Shown here one piece after another: positions 1-11,051 of a stretch of DNA of 64,000 nucleotides (positions are counted from its first letter, which is position 1; each line of letters opens with the position of its first letter). Location: NCBI RefSeq assembly GCF_016086655.4, contig NC_052138.2, positions 15,376,001 to 15,440,000 of the forward strand, in the 5' to 3' direction. This stretch comes from Lepeophtheirus salmonis. Taxonomy: Eukaryota; Arthropoda; Copepoda; Siphonostomatoida; Caligidae. The position numbers were made by a program, and so were the translations under genes. Below the pieces are notes generated by a model. That model saw only the letters and a program-made list of their open reading frames with translations, was not told the origin of the DNA and made no database searches.

Positions 1-480
1 GCCGCATTGTCATGCGGCCAAATCTCCTTTTTATGTTTTTATATTATCAATTTGAATTATCAGATGAATTATGTAGCTAGGGGATGAATAAAAATAGAAA
101 ATAATGATGAAATTATTGATTAAAAATAATAATACAAAATGAAAAGTCAATTAGTGTTAAATTAGCAAAGCTAATACTATCTGGAGGAGCACAAGCTCCA
201 ATCACGCAATCTTTTGTAGAAAAGAACATCATTTTCGATAAAATATTGCCCTTGGTCAACTCATATGAACTTTGTAAAATTATATAAATATAATATTTGT
301 CGTAGTTGTAATTTTTATCCACATTACGTGATATAATAAGCAACACCTTTATTTTGGGATAATATTTGAAATACCAAAGATGAAAGATCCACTGAATGTA
401 TACAATTTAAATCAAAGAAGAAATGGGCTGACTATAAAATTCATTAATCAATGGTCGATAAATGATTAGTCAATCCAAGG
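1..480. other. AT-rich DNA without a recognisable gene
   Basis: No reading frame here resembles a protein family. The first 18 bases form a small perfect hairpin (GCCGCAT, 4-nt loop, ATGCGGC), probably incidental. Confidence 0.5.
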
Positions 481-484
481 AAGT

Positions 485-1165
485 CTATATAGATTTCCTT
501 ATCCCACCTTGTCTGAGATGACCTTGGGATGTACCCTACAAATTGAAGAGACCACAGCACCTGTCAGACAAGGTCAAGGCTAAAATACTTGGAAAAAGCA
601 ACGTCATTCTTCAGAAGCTGAGGACTGGCACGGCTCCCAACATTGTGTTTAGTGATGAGAAGATTTTCACAGTGGAACAGGGATTTAACTCCCAAATGAT
701 AGGGTTCTGCCCAAAAAAGGTGAGCTGGGTGAACATAGAGACAACGGAGGGGAGTAGTGACAGTCTGTGATGGTTTGGGTGGCCGTGACTGAGACAGGGA
801 AGTACCCCTTGGTGTTTGTGCCGGTCGCAGTGAAGATCAATACACCAAGGAGTACATAGGCACCATCCTGGAGGAAGGTCTTGTTCCCTCACCAAACAGC
901 ACATCCAGAATGATCCATAGACCCTCCAACGGGATGGTGTCCCCTCCCACACATCCAAAAAGTTGCAACGGTGGTGTGAGGGCAATTTGACGGCTTCAGG
1001 GACAAGACAGTCTGTCCCTCCTCTAGCCTCGACCTAAACGTCATGGAATACTCCATGTGGTCCATTCTTGAGAGCAGAGTGCTTTGACATTGAGCGTGTA
1101 GCATGCAAAAGTCCTTTCTAGATAGACTTCGGGCTATGGTCAAGGCTAAGAGTGACCATTTCAAA
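485..1165 (+). pseudogene. mariner-family transposase, frameshifted relic
   Basis: The plus-strand frames read as a mariner transposase, the enzyme that cuts and pastes its element at TA sites using a DDE/D-type active site. Around 640-690 the translation gives APNIVFSDEKIFTVEQ, which holds the first catalytic aspartate in the family context FSDEK. It is followed after frame changes by a stretch like VMVWVAVTETGKYPLVFVP (770-825). Around 1015-1060 the frame reads SSLDLNVMEYSMW, the counterpart of the usual SPDLNPLDYSVW block with the last catalytic aspartate. The DNA-binding N-terminus is mostly missing; similarity starts near GMYPTN at about 530. At least three frameshifts and several stops make it non-functional. 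I could not find clear terminal inverted repeats, so the element limits are approximate. The minus-strand frames across this stretch are shadows. Confidence 0.85.
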
Positions 1166-1169
1166 TGAA

Positions 1170-1635
1170 AGTTACGTTACATCTTTTTGAAATTTATGTT
1201 GACTTATGTCTATAATTATATGCAAATTATGTAATTACTTATATCATTAATACTTTAATAAACATTTAACAGAGCTATATATGGTACTTTGGATTATTGT
1301 GAAAAATCAATAGTTTTTTTAAGAGAGATTTGGGTGAAAACTTATTTTGGGGAAGATTTTTTATAATAAGGAAAATATGTAGTCAGTTTTTCATTAATTT
1401 GAAGTAACTGGTATACTTTAAATTATTCATTACTTTGCTACCTGTTGATATAATTTGATCAATATTCAAAACTCAGTAATTGTTGAGAAAGGCAATTCGT
1501 CAACTATAAATCTTCAAAAAATTGAATTTTGAGAAATATCATTCAGCAGGTTTTTGTGTTGACAACCCACATATTTGACATAATACAACCAATTTTATAA
1601 TTTTTCACATACAATTTATGAACTTTTATTTAACT
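1170..1635. other. AT-rich spacer
   Basis: I see no gene or repeat with a clear relative in the window. It probably includes the non-coding 3' part of the preceding mariner. Confidence 0.4.
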
Positions 1636-1639
1636 TTTT

Positions 1640-1965
1640 GCGAATAGCTATAGATTTTTAAATTTTTGTGAATAGCTATGGATTTTTGATTTTTTTTTTT
1701 GCAACCAATTTAATATTTGAAATTCAATTTTTAATTTTTTTTTTTCAGGAAAATTATTATTTTTGTTTCCCAAAAAAATAATATTAGAAATTAAATTTTT
1801 AGTAAATAGCTATAAGCTTTTGATTTTTTTTCCTGAAAACTTGATATTAAAATTCTTTTTTTCTAAAATATTCAATATTTGAAATTTTTTTACAAAAATT
1901 TAATTTTTTGTGAATAGCTATTAATTATTAAAGTTTTTGGATTAAACACCCCTAATATTCCAAAA
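1640..1965 (-). mobile_element. MITE-I (AT-rich) interior fragment
   Basis: The sequence repeats the motif GAATAGCTATGGATTTTTGA between A/T runs, the same interior found in the complete MITE-I copy at 33228-33774. Both element ends are missing. The orientation is inferred from the order of TGAATAGCTA and TTTTTGA. Confidence 0.6.
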
Positions 1966-1977
1966 AAAAATATCATC

Positions 1978-2023
1978 TATAATATTGATCAGCGATCGTT
2001 TATAATATTGATTAGCGATCGTT
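1978..2023. repeat. 23-bp tandem duplication
   Basis: A 23-bp unit beginning TATAATATTGAT and ending GCGATCGTT occurs twice in direct succession with one mismatch. Each copy carries the palindrome GCGATCG(T). Confidence 0.85.
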
Positions 2024-2224
2024 AATATTAGTCTGCTTTAATACTATGAAAGTGATTACATCAAGCTAATTAAAAAATAATAAGTATTTTAAAATATAGC
2101 TCATTATTAGATATGCATAATTATAAAAAATATCTCTCTGCAAAAACAGTGCTTTTCTCTTCTTGCATTTAACCTTTATTGTTATAGCAAAGTTTTCCTT
2201 GTATCTTTATATATATATATATTC

Positions 2225-2510
2225 TTTTTGGGGGGCTGGTTTTTGGAATTAAAAAAAAAAAATCTAAAAATTAACATTTTATACAAAATTTTTCAAAAAT
2301 ACAAAGTTACTCAGAAACATTTCAAAAATTCACAGCTAATCAGAAAAAAAATCAAATGTTAAATATTTTGGAAAAATATTTTAAAAATCTATAGCTATTC
2401 ACAGAAAATTTAATTTTTTAGAAAAAAAATATGAAGAATTAACTTTTTTGTGTAGGGGGGGCACAAGCCCCTCTGGCCTACCCCTTTCGGACGACGACAT
2501 CAACAAGATC
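2225..2510 (+). mobile_element. MITE-I copy, right end decayed
   Basis: The AT-rich interior includes reverse-oriented TTCACAGCTAATCAG and TATAGCTATTCACAG motifs. It ends in a G-rich/C-rich fold, a G7 run then CACAAGCCCCTCTGG. The same block closes the copy at 5290-5525. The terminal GGACGCC(T)CTG has decayed to CGGACGACGACATC. Confidence 0.6.
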
Positions 2511-2519
2511 TGAACTCTC

Positions 2520-2860
2520 TTAATAATTAATGTAACCAGCAATGATAGCTCCCAGGCTGCACGGAAGGGTTGTCACCCGCTGATGATGTATCTCTATGTC
2601 ATGGTGTCCCAGTACTAGCTGACTGTGGCTTTGGGAGGCCTAGTATTTGGATAACATAGGCCTTCCCTTCGACATGCACCCAAAAGGTGTTGTCGAGGGG
2701 GTTGGCATTAGGGATGTTTTGAGCCAAAAGTGTCAAAACAGAACTCAAAAGACTCATTCAAAAGATTTTTGCGTCGGGTTTCTTTCATTACTGGTGTCAA
2801 AAGGGGCCTCTCCACCCTCACTAGGTTCTTTCCACCCACTTTTGATAGCTTTCTGGTATG
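2520..2860 (-). pseudogene. mariner transposase C-terminal relic
   Basis: Read on the minus strand, 2690-2640 gives ANPLDNTFWVHVEG, the counterpart of SPDLNPLDYxFWxHVE near the last catalytic aspartate of mariner transposases. A C-terminal tail matching the copy at 19300-19745 follows. The nucleotide sequence aligns over most of its length with that copy, for example CCAAAAGGTGT followed by TGAGGG/CGAGGG and GTTGGCAT, and GGTGTCAAAAG. Stops and frame changes are frequent. The plus-strand frame at 2647-2952 is therefore antisense to a dead transposase and is not annotated as a gene. Confidence 0.7.
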
Positions 2861-2864
2861 AAAC

Positions 2865-4280
2865 TTCAAGATTTCTTGCATATGCCCTCATGGGCATGAG
2901 GGGATTATCCTGGGCTGTTTTTTTCAACAACTATACTTTCATCATCGTGTAGCTTTTAGTTTGATATGTAACATAACAATCTTAAGCCAAAATCTAAAAT
3001 TGAAGTAAAATCTTTTACTTCATAATATACATACATCCTAATATTCCATAGACATATTTGACTAAATTATAGCCTTTGTATTCCAATTTGTGGGTCAAGT
3101 TAAGATACTGAAGATTTTTTTTGGCTACAGTTTAGATTCTTTCTTTGATTTAAGAGAATTATATTGGCCCTTATATGACCGCTTTCAAACAAAAATATAT
3201 TAATTCCTCATTCTGTTAATGTTTAATTTTGTGATGATATTTGTGGAACATCCAAAGGGTTAATAAGAATAGTTTGTTGATAGAAATGAACAATAATTTA
3301 TCAAAAAATACACTCATTTTTTGAGAAAAATCCTTTAAGCTTAGAATGATTAAATCGCTTCTAAAAAAAAATTTAAAAAAATGCGTTATATGACATACGC
3401 ACGGAAAAAAAGAAAAATATTTCGTTAATTGTTTTCTTCTGAATACCAGATTTGAGTCCTTTAAGGCCCACATTTACTATTCCAAAGTTGTCCTCCACTC
3501 CACAGCTAAATGCTTATAAGACAATTTATATGATTTATATCTTTTCACAACATTTCGTCATAATTACGCATAATTGGTGGTTTTTGTAAAAACATAAAAA
3601 TTAACATATATGTCAAGTAGCCTTTCAAATAAATTTTAAATGGCTTCTAGGCCTATTATTACTATCAGAATTTATTTGATAAAATATTATATTTTTCCCC
3701 CTTTTTCTTATATTTCAGTCTGTTATTTAATTAAAAAACAATTAACTTGAGCAAAACAACTGGAAAAAGTCATATTTCTAATAATTAGCTTAGTTCAATC
3801 ATCTAATAAAAAAATAGTACTCCTAAGTATGGAGAAAGGCTCAGCTGTTTAAATGAACAAAATTACTATCCAAGCGTTCAATTATATTACAGCAAAGAAT
3901 ATTCATTTTATTTAATATTAAACGTTTAATAAATAAAACCAGCAGCATACTTTTATTACGAATAACGATCTTAGTAACAAGGATTAAATTGCACAAACAG
4001 GTAGTATTATAATCAATAAAAATATTTGTTAATATTAAAACGGGAATGTTTTAATTAAAATCAATTATGAAAACATATGCATACAGCGTGTCCCAGCAAA
4101 TTGTGAATGAAAATTTGGGAATGTTTAATATACCTTCTATATAGTTTACTAATTTTCCACCTAATATTAATTGGTGAAACAATAAATAAAAACATTTTTG
4201 TGAAACACATCTCTTCATCAGATCAAGGAAAACTAAAATGGAGGTAGGGATAATGCTTATAATGTAAAATATAAATTTTT
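2865..4280. other. AT-rich spacer, nothing recognised
   Basis: About 1.4 kb without a recognisable frame. A short string ACAGCGTGTCCCAGC at 4083 resembles the ends of some Tc1/mariner elements. I found no partner repeat for it. Confidence 0.4.
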
Positions 4281-4283
4281 AAT

Positions 4284-4556
4284 ATTCATAATTTTTATCA
4301 AGCTTCTTTTTTGTCTCCTGAGGCGTTTTCCCTTTCATATAGGAATGCTCAATCAACACACGAAATTCTTTTTTCTCTATTTTGTGAAAATTACTCCACT
4401 TCCTCCATTCAAACGAATGCCAAACAGAAAGAAATATACTGATATGGCTAAAAGTTGGGTTTGTTCTTCTAAGAGATACAACTAACTAAACATAATCTCG
4501 ATATGTGCCTGTAGTGCATCTTTTGGACTTTGCACGGACTTTTCAAACAACCTAAG
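4284..4556 (-). pseudogene. mariner 5' end with transposase N-terminus
   Basis: On the minus strand this reads from a decayed terminal repeat (complement of the stretch ending CACGGACTTTTCA at 4533-4545), through a 5' leader, into the transposase N-terminus. The translation EFRVLIEHSYMKGKTPQETK (about 4350-4290) fits the first helices of the mariner DNA-binding region. The same leader and N-terminus, more decayed, form the right part of the element at 10232-11051. Everything downstream, including the catalytic domain, is absent, so this is a truncated 5' fragment. A short in-frame open stretch survives. Confidence 0.7.
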
Positions 4557-5100
4557 TAAAGCAAATAAATAAAATGAGCATTTTTCAGTAACTTGATTTT
4601 TACTCAAGCGTACTTTTCAATTGATGCACCAGATATTTTAAAAATATATTATGAAAGAGCTGAAATTGAGTTAAACATCTTATTATAAAGTATATCGCAT
4701 CATTACCTTTATTGAATAACACAACCTTTCCTCCAAAAAGAAACATAAAGGTAAAGCCGTGATATATATTTATTAAAAAACTAAGTAATTCATGTCATTC
4801 TCAGCACCGTTAGAGTATTTCTGTAGACAATTCAGTTTCTGGACATCGATACAATGACTTCATATGAAATTTAATGTGTATTTTAACTACTCGTAATATA
4901 GAAGAATGTTTGGGAGGAAAATAGGCTTATCTGTCATGACGTTTCATTGAATAAGTTGTGAGCAGCTATGGATTGAAAGAAATGAAAACAATTTCCAACT
5001 CTCTTTCTAGTAATGATACAGATAGAAATTACTATAATATCGTTCCTCATATCTACATTGAGCCCAACAAGGACCTACACGTACAACTAGTCGTTTGTAT

Positions 5101-5554
5101 GTCCTTATTTTGGGATGAAAAATGCAGTCCCTCTCCACTTTAGTTGCAGTCTGAACCTGCTTCGTCCTGCATATCAGTCCTTTAAACTTATAAGTTTTGG
5201 TCCTTGATGACGTGACTCAATATGATTTCCTTTATTTTTTTAATCAGTTCAAGTACTGAAAATACAAAGGACCATTCACCAGGACGGATAAAGATGCTTC
5301 TGAATCTATAAATTTCATACATAAAATATTTTGAAAAACAAATTCAAGTATTATATTTTCGAAAAAAAATTCAAAAATCTAAAGCTTTTCACAAAAAAAT
5401 AAATTATAAATATTAAACTTTTTGAAAGAAATTCAATTATTAAATTTTTTAGTCAAAAGCAAAAAATTCTTAATTTTGAGGGGGGGGCTATAGCCCCTCT
5501 TGTCCACCTCCTGCGGACGCCTCTGATACTGGACTGTATTGAATAAATAAGGAC
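5101..5554 (+). mobile_element. GTCCTTATTT element (family III), itself interrupted
   Basis: It begins GTCCTTATTT and ends with the inverse, AAATAAGGAC, so it has short terminal inverted repeats. The interior (CAGTCCTTTAAACTTATAAG, then TTTTTTAATCAGTTC) aligns with 36128-36343 and with the reversed copy at 40186-40375. It is interrupted by MITE-I at about 5290-5525. Confidence 0.65.
5290..5525 (+). mobile_element. MITE-I copy nested in family III
   Basis: The right end is well preserved: GGGGGGGCTATAGCCCC, then GTCCACCTCCTGCGGACGCC and CTCTG. The left end is truncated or decayed. The flanking family III sequence resumes at ATACTGGACTG. Confidence 0.7.
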
Positions 5555-5740
5555 TAACACAATCCTCAGTGTTACTCTCCGTCATTCAAAAGCAAACACA
5601 CTTGTGATTACACGTCTAGTATTATATGTTCAAACCTTTGGAAGTAAAAGATTAATCATAATAGTTTTAGAAAATAAAAGAATAGTTTTCAGATTTCCAA
5701 CAACAACAATATTCGATCGTAAAAAAATGCTTAGAATTTA

Positions 5741-6199
5741 CAATTCTAGGTGTGACATTTACATCAAAATGTATTTGCATTTTAATTATTGTGGGATTAT
5801 TCGTTGAAACATTACACTAAAAATTATTCAAAAGTATTAGTTACAGAAAATGAATGATTAAATTAAACATTTATGAAGTCCTAACTAAAAGAAAGTTTTC
5901 TCAAGATAACTAATCCCACGTGTCATCCATATATTTAGTTTCTTTACAAAAAAAGGTAGTTATTCATTATTTAATAATTGCTTTTGAAAGGGGTTTAAAC
6001 TCAAACTTATTTACTATGTACCTAAATATATGAAATAACATTTATAATTTTTTTAATTAAACATTCATTATCACATAGAATTTCATTCTATGTAGTCTTA
6101 AAAAATAATATGTTGAAGAATAATTTTCCGGTCGATTTAATCGCATTTTAATGCATTTTATGAGTGAGATGTTGCAGGATTTTTTTTAATCATGTGATT
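5741..6199. other. AT-rich spacer
   Basis: No gene recognised. A small perfect hairpin ACATAGAAT-TTC-ATTCTATGT lies at about 6075-6095. Confidence 0.4.
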
Positions 6200-6700
6200 G
6201 CGCCGTAAAGTAGCTTTGCATTGAATCGGCCACCAAATGATTGAACAAGAGGCTAAAGTTATCATGTATCAGACTTGCTTGACTCACAAATAGTCCAAAA
6301 AGCCATCACTGCCATCATCAGGGTCAATTTGAAGACCATCCGCAATATCCAGTATACAAAGAACATTGGAAAATGGACGTCCAGAGATCCAGGAAGTAGA
6401 ATTTCACGCCTAAACCTTTCCTGACTTTTGGCACAAAGACATGTAGGTTCTATCATCCCTTAACTTGAATCCCTCGGTTATTTTGTTGGGTTGCTAACGA
6501 GGGCATCACAAATGCAACCCCAAACTGAAATGTGGATGATTTGAAGTCCTCCATCTTCAAGATCTGGGGTAATCATCATAACGACAAATTGTCAAAGTCT
6601 GTACCATCTTCAGGCACCGTATTGAGGCTGCCATTTCTTCTATTGGAGGCAATATCAAATTAGATGCAGCCTCCGTAGTTTGCCAACATTTTTCTAAATA
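6200..6700 (+). pseudogene. mariner transposase, N- and C-termini fused by deletion
   Basis: The plus strand first reads like the mariner N-terminal domain. LLDSQIVQKAITAIIRVNLK followed by an IRNI-type helix (about 6275-6350) resembles the second helix-turn-helix. The frame then passes directly to a block like LESLGYFVGLLTRASQMQP, the counterpart of SPDLNPLDYFVWG, and on to a C-terminal region at 6530-6690. The roughly 200 residues with the first two catalytic aspartates are missing, so this is an internally deleted copy that also carries stops. The minus-strand frame at 6262-6456 is antisense to it. Confidence 0.65.
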
Positions 6701-6704
6701 AATA

Positions 6705-8390
6705 TTTTTTCAAACCAGTGAATAAAATCTTGAGTTTTTGGAACAAAAAATTTGTTTTTGGTGACTGGAAAAATTTGCTTCCGCACTTTGTATGTATATA
6801 TCAGTCATTCCGTATTTGGATTTGTAAATCAATCTAACACTGAGTTATGAGGCCTTAAAGATGAAGAAATTAGCAATTTGATAAATATTTGATTAACAAT
6901 ATCTCGTAAACCAAAGCAATAATAGGCAGGTACAATTTATTATTGAAATCCATCAGTTAACTTAACAGAACTTAAGTTAGAATTTTTTTGGCTATGAAAA
7001 AAGTTTTTGAACTTAAATTTTTGGAAGTCTTTTTTTTTTTGAAACAGTGTAGAGGTAGAAGCCATATATATATATTAACCTGTAGAGTCGATTTTTTTTG
7101 GAATTAGGAGTAATGGTGTGTTATAAAAATCATAATTACTCTACACTTTTTTTTTCTTCATGGAATTGAACATATAGTAAACATGACACGCCTCATTACG
7201 ATGATCTATTCATTTAATTGGAGATGGGAAATCTTTCTTTTTTTATTGAAATCTGTCACGATCTTTTTACATTTGCATGGAGAAATTGAATAATATAATT
7301 ATGTGATTGATTCTCTATATTTGTAGAACAAAATGCCTTGTCAAAGTTATCACATTAATTTTTATATATTAAAGTATCCCAATGACAAATATGTATATTT
7401 CTATTGTGCATAAAAAATAATCATAACAAAATGCATTTGTTTCCAATCTCGTTACAATAAGTCATTTTTTTTTTTTTAAATAACCATTGTAAGATAAGAT
7501 TACAGATTTTGTTATTAGATGTATCGAAGCCTTTTTTTTTTTTTTTGTTGTTTTAGATGAATTGATAATAGATAATGGTTACTCTGCATCTTTTATGAGC
7601 ATTTATCCAGTTTCGAATATATATCAATGACAGCTGATATGTCGTAGAAAAGAAAGTTCTCCTCGCCCCCCAGGTATTGAGTCCTAAGGATGATTTTAGG
7701 GAAATAAAATTCACTTTTCAGGTTGGAAACTCCAAAAAACCGGCGAGTTAAAAATGCAACCGATTAACTTCACTGATTATGATACTTTCCCACCTCCTTA
7801 GTCGTTAAATGCTGGCGCCGTCCAAGGATGATATATTACTCAGATAATGAATGATAACAAAAGGCCTAAACTCTACGTCACCATTATCATGTGCCTCTTT
7901 CAAAGTCACAGATAGATAGAATATTGTATACCTGTATTAGGGTATAAAAAAACGTTGAATTTGGAATTAGCTCTACAGTTAGGAGAACGACACCTGAAGA
8001 CACAAGAATGAGCAAATAACATTTAGTTCAAGATTGTGATCTTAAAAGACAAACAGAATACCGACGACAAAGAATTTGAAACCGTAGTTTATAAGTTTTG
8101 TTTATGAAAATCTTGTTTATATAAAATAACAAAGTTACTGATCTTACCCTCTCATGATAATTATATGAAGAAGTATATAAAATAGAACAGAGGCAACTGG
8201 AGTATGTACTATTAAAACTATTCAAATTTGCCTTTTTACGTCAAACTTACGCAAACTGATATTATTTCCATTTTTCAACGTCTAATTTAACTAAGTATAG
8301 CGGTTACTTTAATTTTGGATCCTGTCTATCCCTGCCTCAACAGTTATGTAGCTTTATGTTTGACTTATTTTCATATCCCTACAAACTCTA
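6705..8390. other. AT-rich spacer, nothing recognised
   Basis: 1.7 kb with poly-T tracts (7025, 7467, 7531) and no coding signal that I recognise. Confidence 0.4.
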
Positions 8391-8394
8391 GAAT

Positions 8395-8580
8395 ATTTAC
8401 GTCCACCAACAACGTTCAGCAGAGGTTTTGTTTATGCTTCTGTTTGTTTCTCTGTTAGTCACAAGGATTTCAGCAAAGTTGTTTATTGATCTAAATCAAA
8501 TTGGTAGGGGAAAATTATATGTAGTCATAGTAAGAGGACATTGAATTTTCAGAAGTCAAGGTCAAAGGTCAAGATAGCAC
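8395..8580 (+). repeat. dispersed repeat with AGGTCA motifs
   Basis: The sequence has the flavour of a repeat seen in many invertebrates: TCTGTTTGTTTCTCTGTTAG early, then TTCAGAAGTCAAGGTCAAAG near the end. It contains a perfect AGGTCA-A-AGGTCA direct repeat at 8559-8571. It lies directly before the hAT element at 8594. Confidence 0.4.
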
Positions 8581-8593
8581 AAAACGTAAAAAT

Positions 8594-9400
8594 TAGAGAT
8601 ATGCCGATACCAAATTTTCAGCCAGTTCCGATTCTAATACCATCTTTATGGACAATTCGAATTCTTTATTATGTATAAAGGAATTTCACAAATAAATAAC
8701 AAAATTGTTTACTTTTTTTAATGTAAAATTACGGATGGAAAAAAAACAACATAAAGTAACCCTCCTCGCCCCTTGGTCTCCGATCTAATTTCAACTAAAA
8801 AAAATACTTCCCATTTACTTAATAAAATGCTATTTTTTAGTATTTTGCTGGTTCGGCCCCCATGAGATCAAATGGGGTTCAACTATCTCCAAGTTCTTAA
8901 CTGAGTTTTATATTCATGTCCTAGGAATTGAAATATGTACAAACCAGTGCTCGAGTCCGGACTCGTGTCTTTTTAAAGACACTGATGACTCGAACTTGAC
9001 TAAGAAAATATGGACTCGACTTCAGTTCTGTTATAAACACTATTGTTCAAACAAAAAAGAAATATTTAGTGAAAAAGTTTCTTAAATGTTTCAAAGTAAA
9101 CCGCTCAACCCAACTTCTACTCTTACAGACTTTTTGAACAACTCATGATACTATTCAAATGTGTGGGTCGATAAAATTGTGGTTTTTTTTAAATTGTGGT
9201 TTCTTTCTTTTTTTTAATTTGTCGGAACGTTGTTGTCTAGTCAAGATATTTTATTAATATGTCGTCAAAAATGAGCTCAAATAAGTCATATTATCCATAT
9301 AAATAATTATGCATTGGTATCTTCGGAATCTACATTATTTAACTGATTCTGATACTTCAAAAAAGGCCGATTCTGGTACCAATTTATCGGTACGCCCCTA
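8594..9400. mobile_element. non-autonomous hAT-type element with 8-bp TSD
   Basis: The left end reads TAGAGATATGCCGATACCAA. The right end in inverse is TAGGGGCGTACCGATAAATT, so the terminal repeats share the TAG-G-...-CCGATA core. The flanks are GTAAAAAT (8586-8593) and TTAAAAAT (9401-9408), an 8-bp target duplication with one mismatch. hAT transposases make 8-bp duplications and favour YARNG ends, which fits. No transposase frame is present. A GACTCG-rich segment at 8944-9040 may be a later insertion. Confidence 0.75.
8944..9040. repeat. GACTCG-rich dispersed repeat
   Basis: Starts CAGTGCTCGAGTCCGGACTC and repeats GACTCGA/GACTCGT several times. Related stretches are at 11475-11780, 29605-29710 and 31150-31210. 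Confidence 0.5.
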
Positions 9401-10231
9401 TTAAAAATAGATAATCTACAATAACTTAATAACATATTACGCACAGAGCTCAAATTGGTGTCATTATGAAGGTTTGACAAAGATTCTTCATATAACTTAA
9501 GATCAGAGGTCAAAATCACACAATATGAGAAAAACGGATAATCGACCATCACTTTTTAATTAATTGAAATACAAAGCTAAAATTATTTCTTTGTGGCACA
9601 CAATACGAATGAAGTACAAATACAATATATCATTAAATTCAACATCGTACATTTTTGACTTTAAAATAGAAATTATATTACATTGAGGAAAAGGACCATT
9701 GAGCTCTACCGAGTGTCCTTTCTAGCATGTCATTGTTTCACAGAAGATGATGTTATTGCATTGAAAATGGTACCAAATCAAAGATGTCAAAGTTTTTAGA
9801 TGGTAATAATACAAGACTTAACTACTTTGAAGCAGTTTTTCTTACACGTCAACAATAATACTATTCCTCTTGAGACAGACAAAGCCAAAGTCCACAATTA
9901 AAGTAACTGGACCTTGGAAAATATGAATCGATTTACTTACATATGTTTGAGAACAAAATGTCTTTTTTGAAGCGGTCTAATGTATATTGTATAAATAAAT
10001 ATCCATTAACCTCAATAATGTCAATTTCAAATCCGATACATTCAATCAAACCTGACATACAAGTAAAGCATAACATAGAATAGTTTGTACATATGTTGAT
10101 AGACAGAGGAATGTAGTTTTTAATCAACATTATGTAAGTCAAAATTAAACTCTATGAACATGGACTCTTGACTATTACACATGTAATAGTTGTTAATATA
10201 TTTTAAAATATTTATTCTTTAAGGAGATATA
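9401..10231. other. AT-rich spacer
   Basis: No recognisable gene or repeat in about 830 bp. Confidence 0.4.
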
Positions 10232-11051
10232 CAAGGGTCGTTGGAAAAGTCTGCGTAAAGTACAAAAGATGACACTACAAAGGTTATGTTGAGATTAGTA
10301 GCATTTCTTGGAAGAACACACGCCAACTTTCAGCCAGAAAGTTATATTTCTTTCTGTTTGCCATATTTTTAAATCGAAGAATCGGCATTAAATATTCTGG
10401 CGACAGTCTTTTGGATTCGCATGGAATAATTATCATCCACAATCTAGAGTAGGATTTAAATAATACAGGTTCATATCATTCATCGTTATTGGACTGTTTT
10501 AAAACTGAGCTGCAAGAAAAATGCCCACAATAGGGCCACAAAATAGTCCTTTTCCATCACGACAATGCACCAGCTCACACCTCAGCTGGTGTGGTCCCAA
10601 AATTAATGGAAATAGGGCTCCACAGCACTTGTAATCTCACGCACCTTCACTCTTCTGTCATCCCATAGCATATTATGAATTATTTATGGAGTAGTAATCT
10701 GAAAAGGATGTCCAGAACCTTCAGCGTCACTTGTGCCCATATGGGAATTCAGAAAAATTTGAAATCACTTATAAACTGTTCTGATCGAAGATACAGAGTC
10801 CACATAATGTTTGTCAAGCTTCTATTTAGTCTTTTGAGGCATTTTACCTTTCATAAAGTAATGTTTTATGAAGGAAAATCTTTTTCCTCCACTTCCTCGA
10901 TTCAAACGAATGGCAAAATGAAAGAAATATACTTTTCTTGCTGAAAGTTGGAGTGTGTTCTTCCAAAAGATGCTACTAACTAAATATAACCTCGATACGC
11001 ACCAGTAGAGTCCTCTTTCAGATTTTTCACGGACTTTTCATACGGCCCTTG
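10232..11051. mobile_element. rearranged mariner element, inverted 5' ends
   Basis: Both ends read CAAGGG(T/C)CGT inward and both are flanked by TA, the mariner target. The inverted similarity extends about 155 bp, far longer than a normal mariner terminal repeat, and includes leader and N-terminal sequence at both ends. On the plus strand a catalytic fragment reads FHHDNAPAHTSAGVVPKLME (about 10551-10610) with the HDNAPAH block around the second catalytic aspartate. On the minus strand (about 10930-10610) the N-terminal domain reads HYFMKGKMPQKTK and later DDRRVKVREI. The normal 3' end is therefore replaced by a second, inverted 5' end. The element is about 820 bp against roughly 1.3 kb for a full mariner, and is non-coding. 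Confidence 0.75.

Larger units (their letters stand above)
4921..5740 (+). mobile_element. MITE-II copy split by a nested insertion
   Basis: The first part (4921-5100) carries GTCATGACGTTTCATTGA and CAACAAGGACCTACA. The second part (5556-5740) resumes with AATCCTCAGTGTTACTCTCC and CACACTTGTGATTAC, in the order expected of uninterrupted MITE-II copies. The 5101-5554 interval is a different element inserted between them. Confidence 0.7.

Noticed and set aside
611..985. 124-codon minus-strand frame
   Set aside because: Antisense to the mariner transposase relic at 485-1165.
2647..2952. 101-codon plus-strand frame
   Set aside because: Antisense to a mariner C-terminal relic; its homologue at 19435 is likewise antisense.
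4083..4100. ACAGCGTGTCCCAGC as a transposon terminus
   Set aside because: No inverted partner or target duplication could be found nearby.
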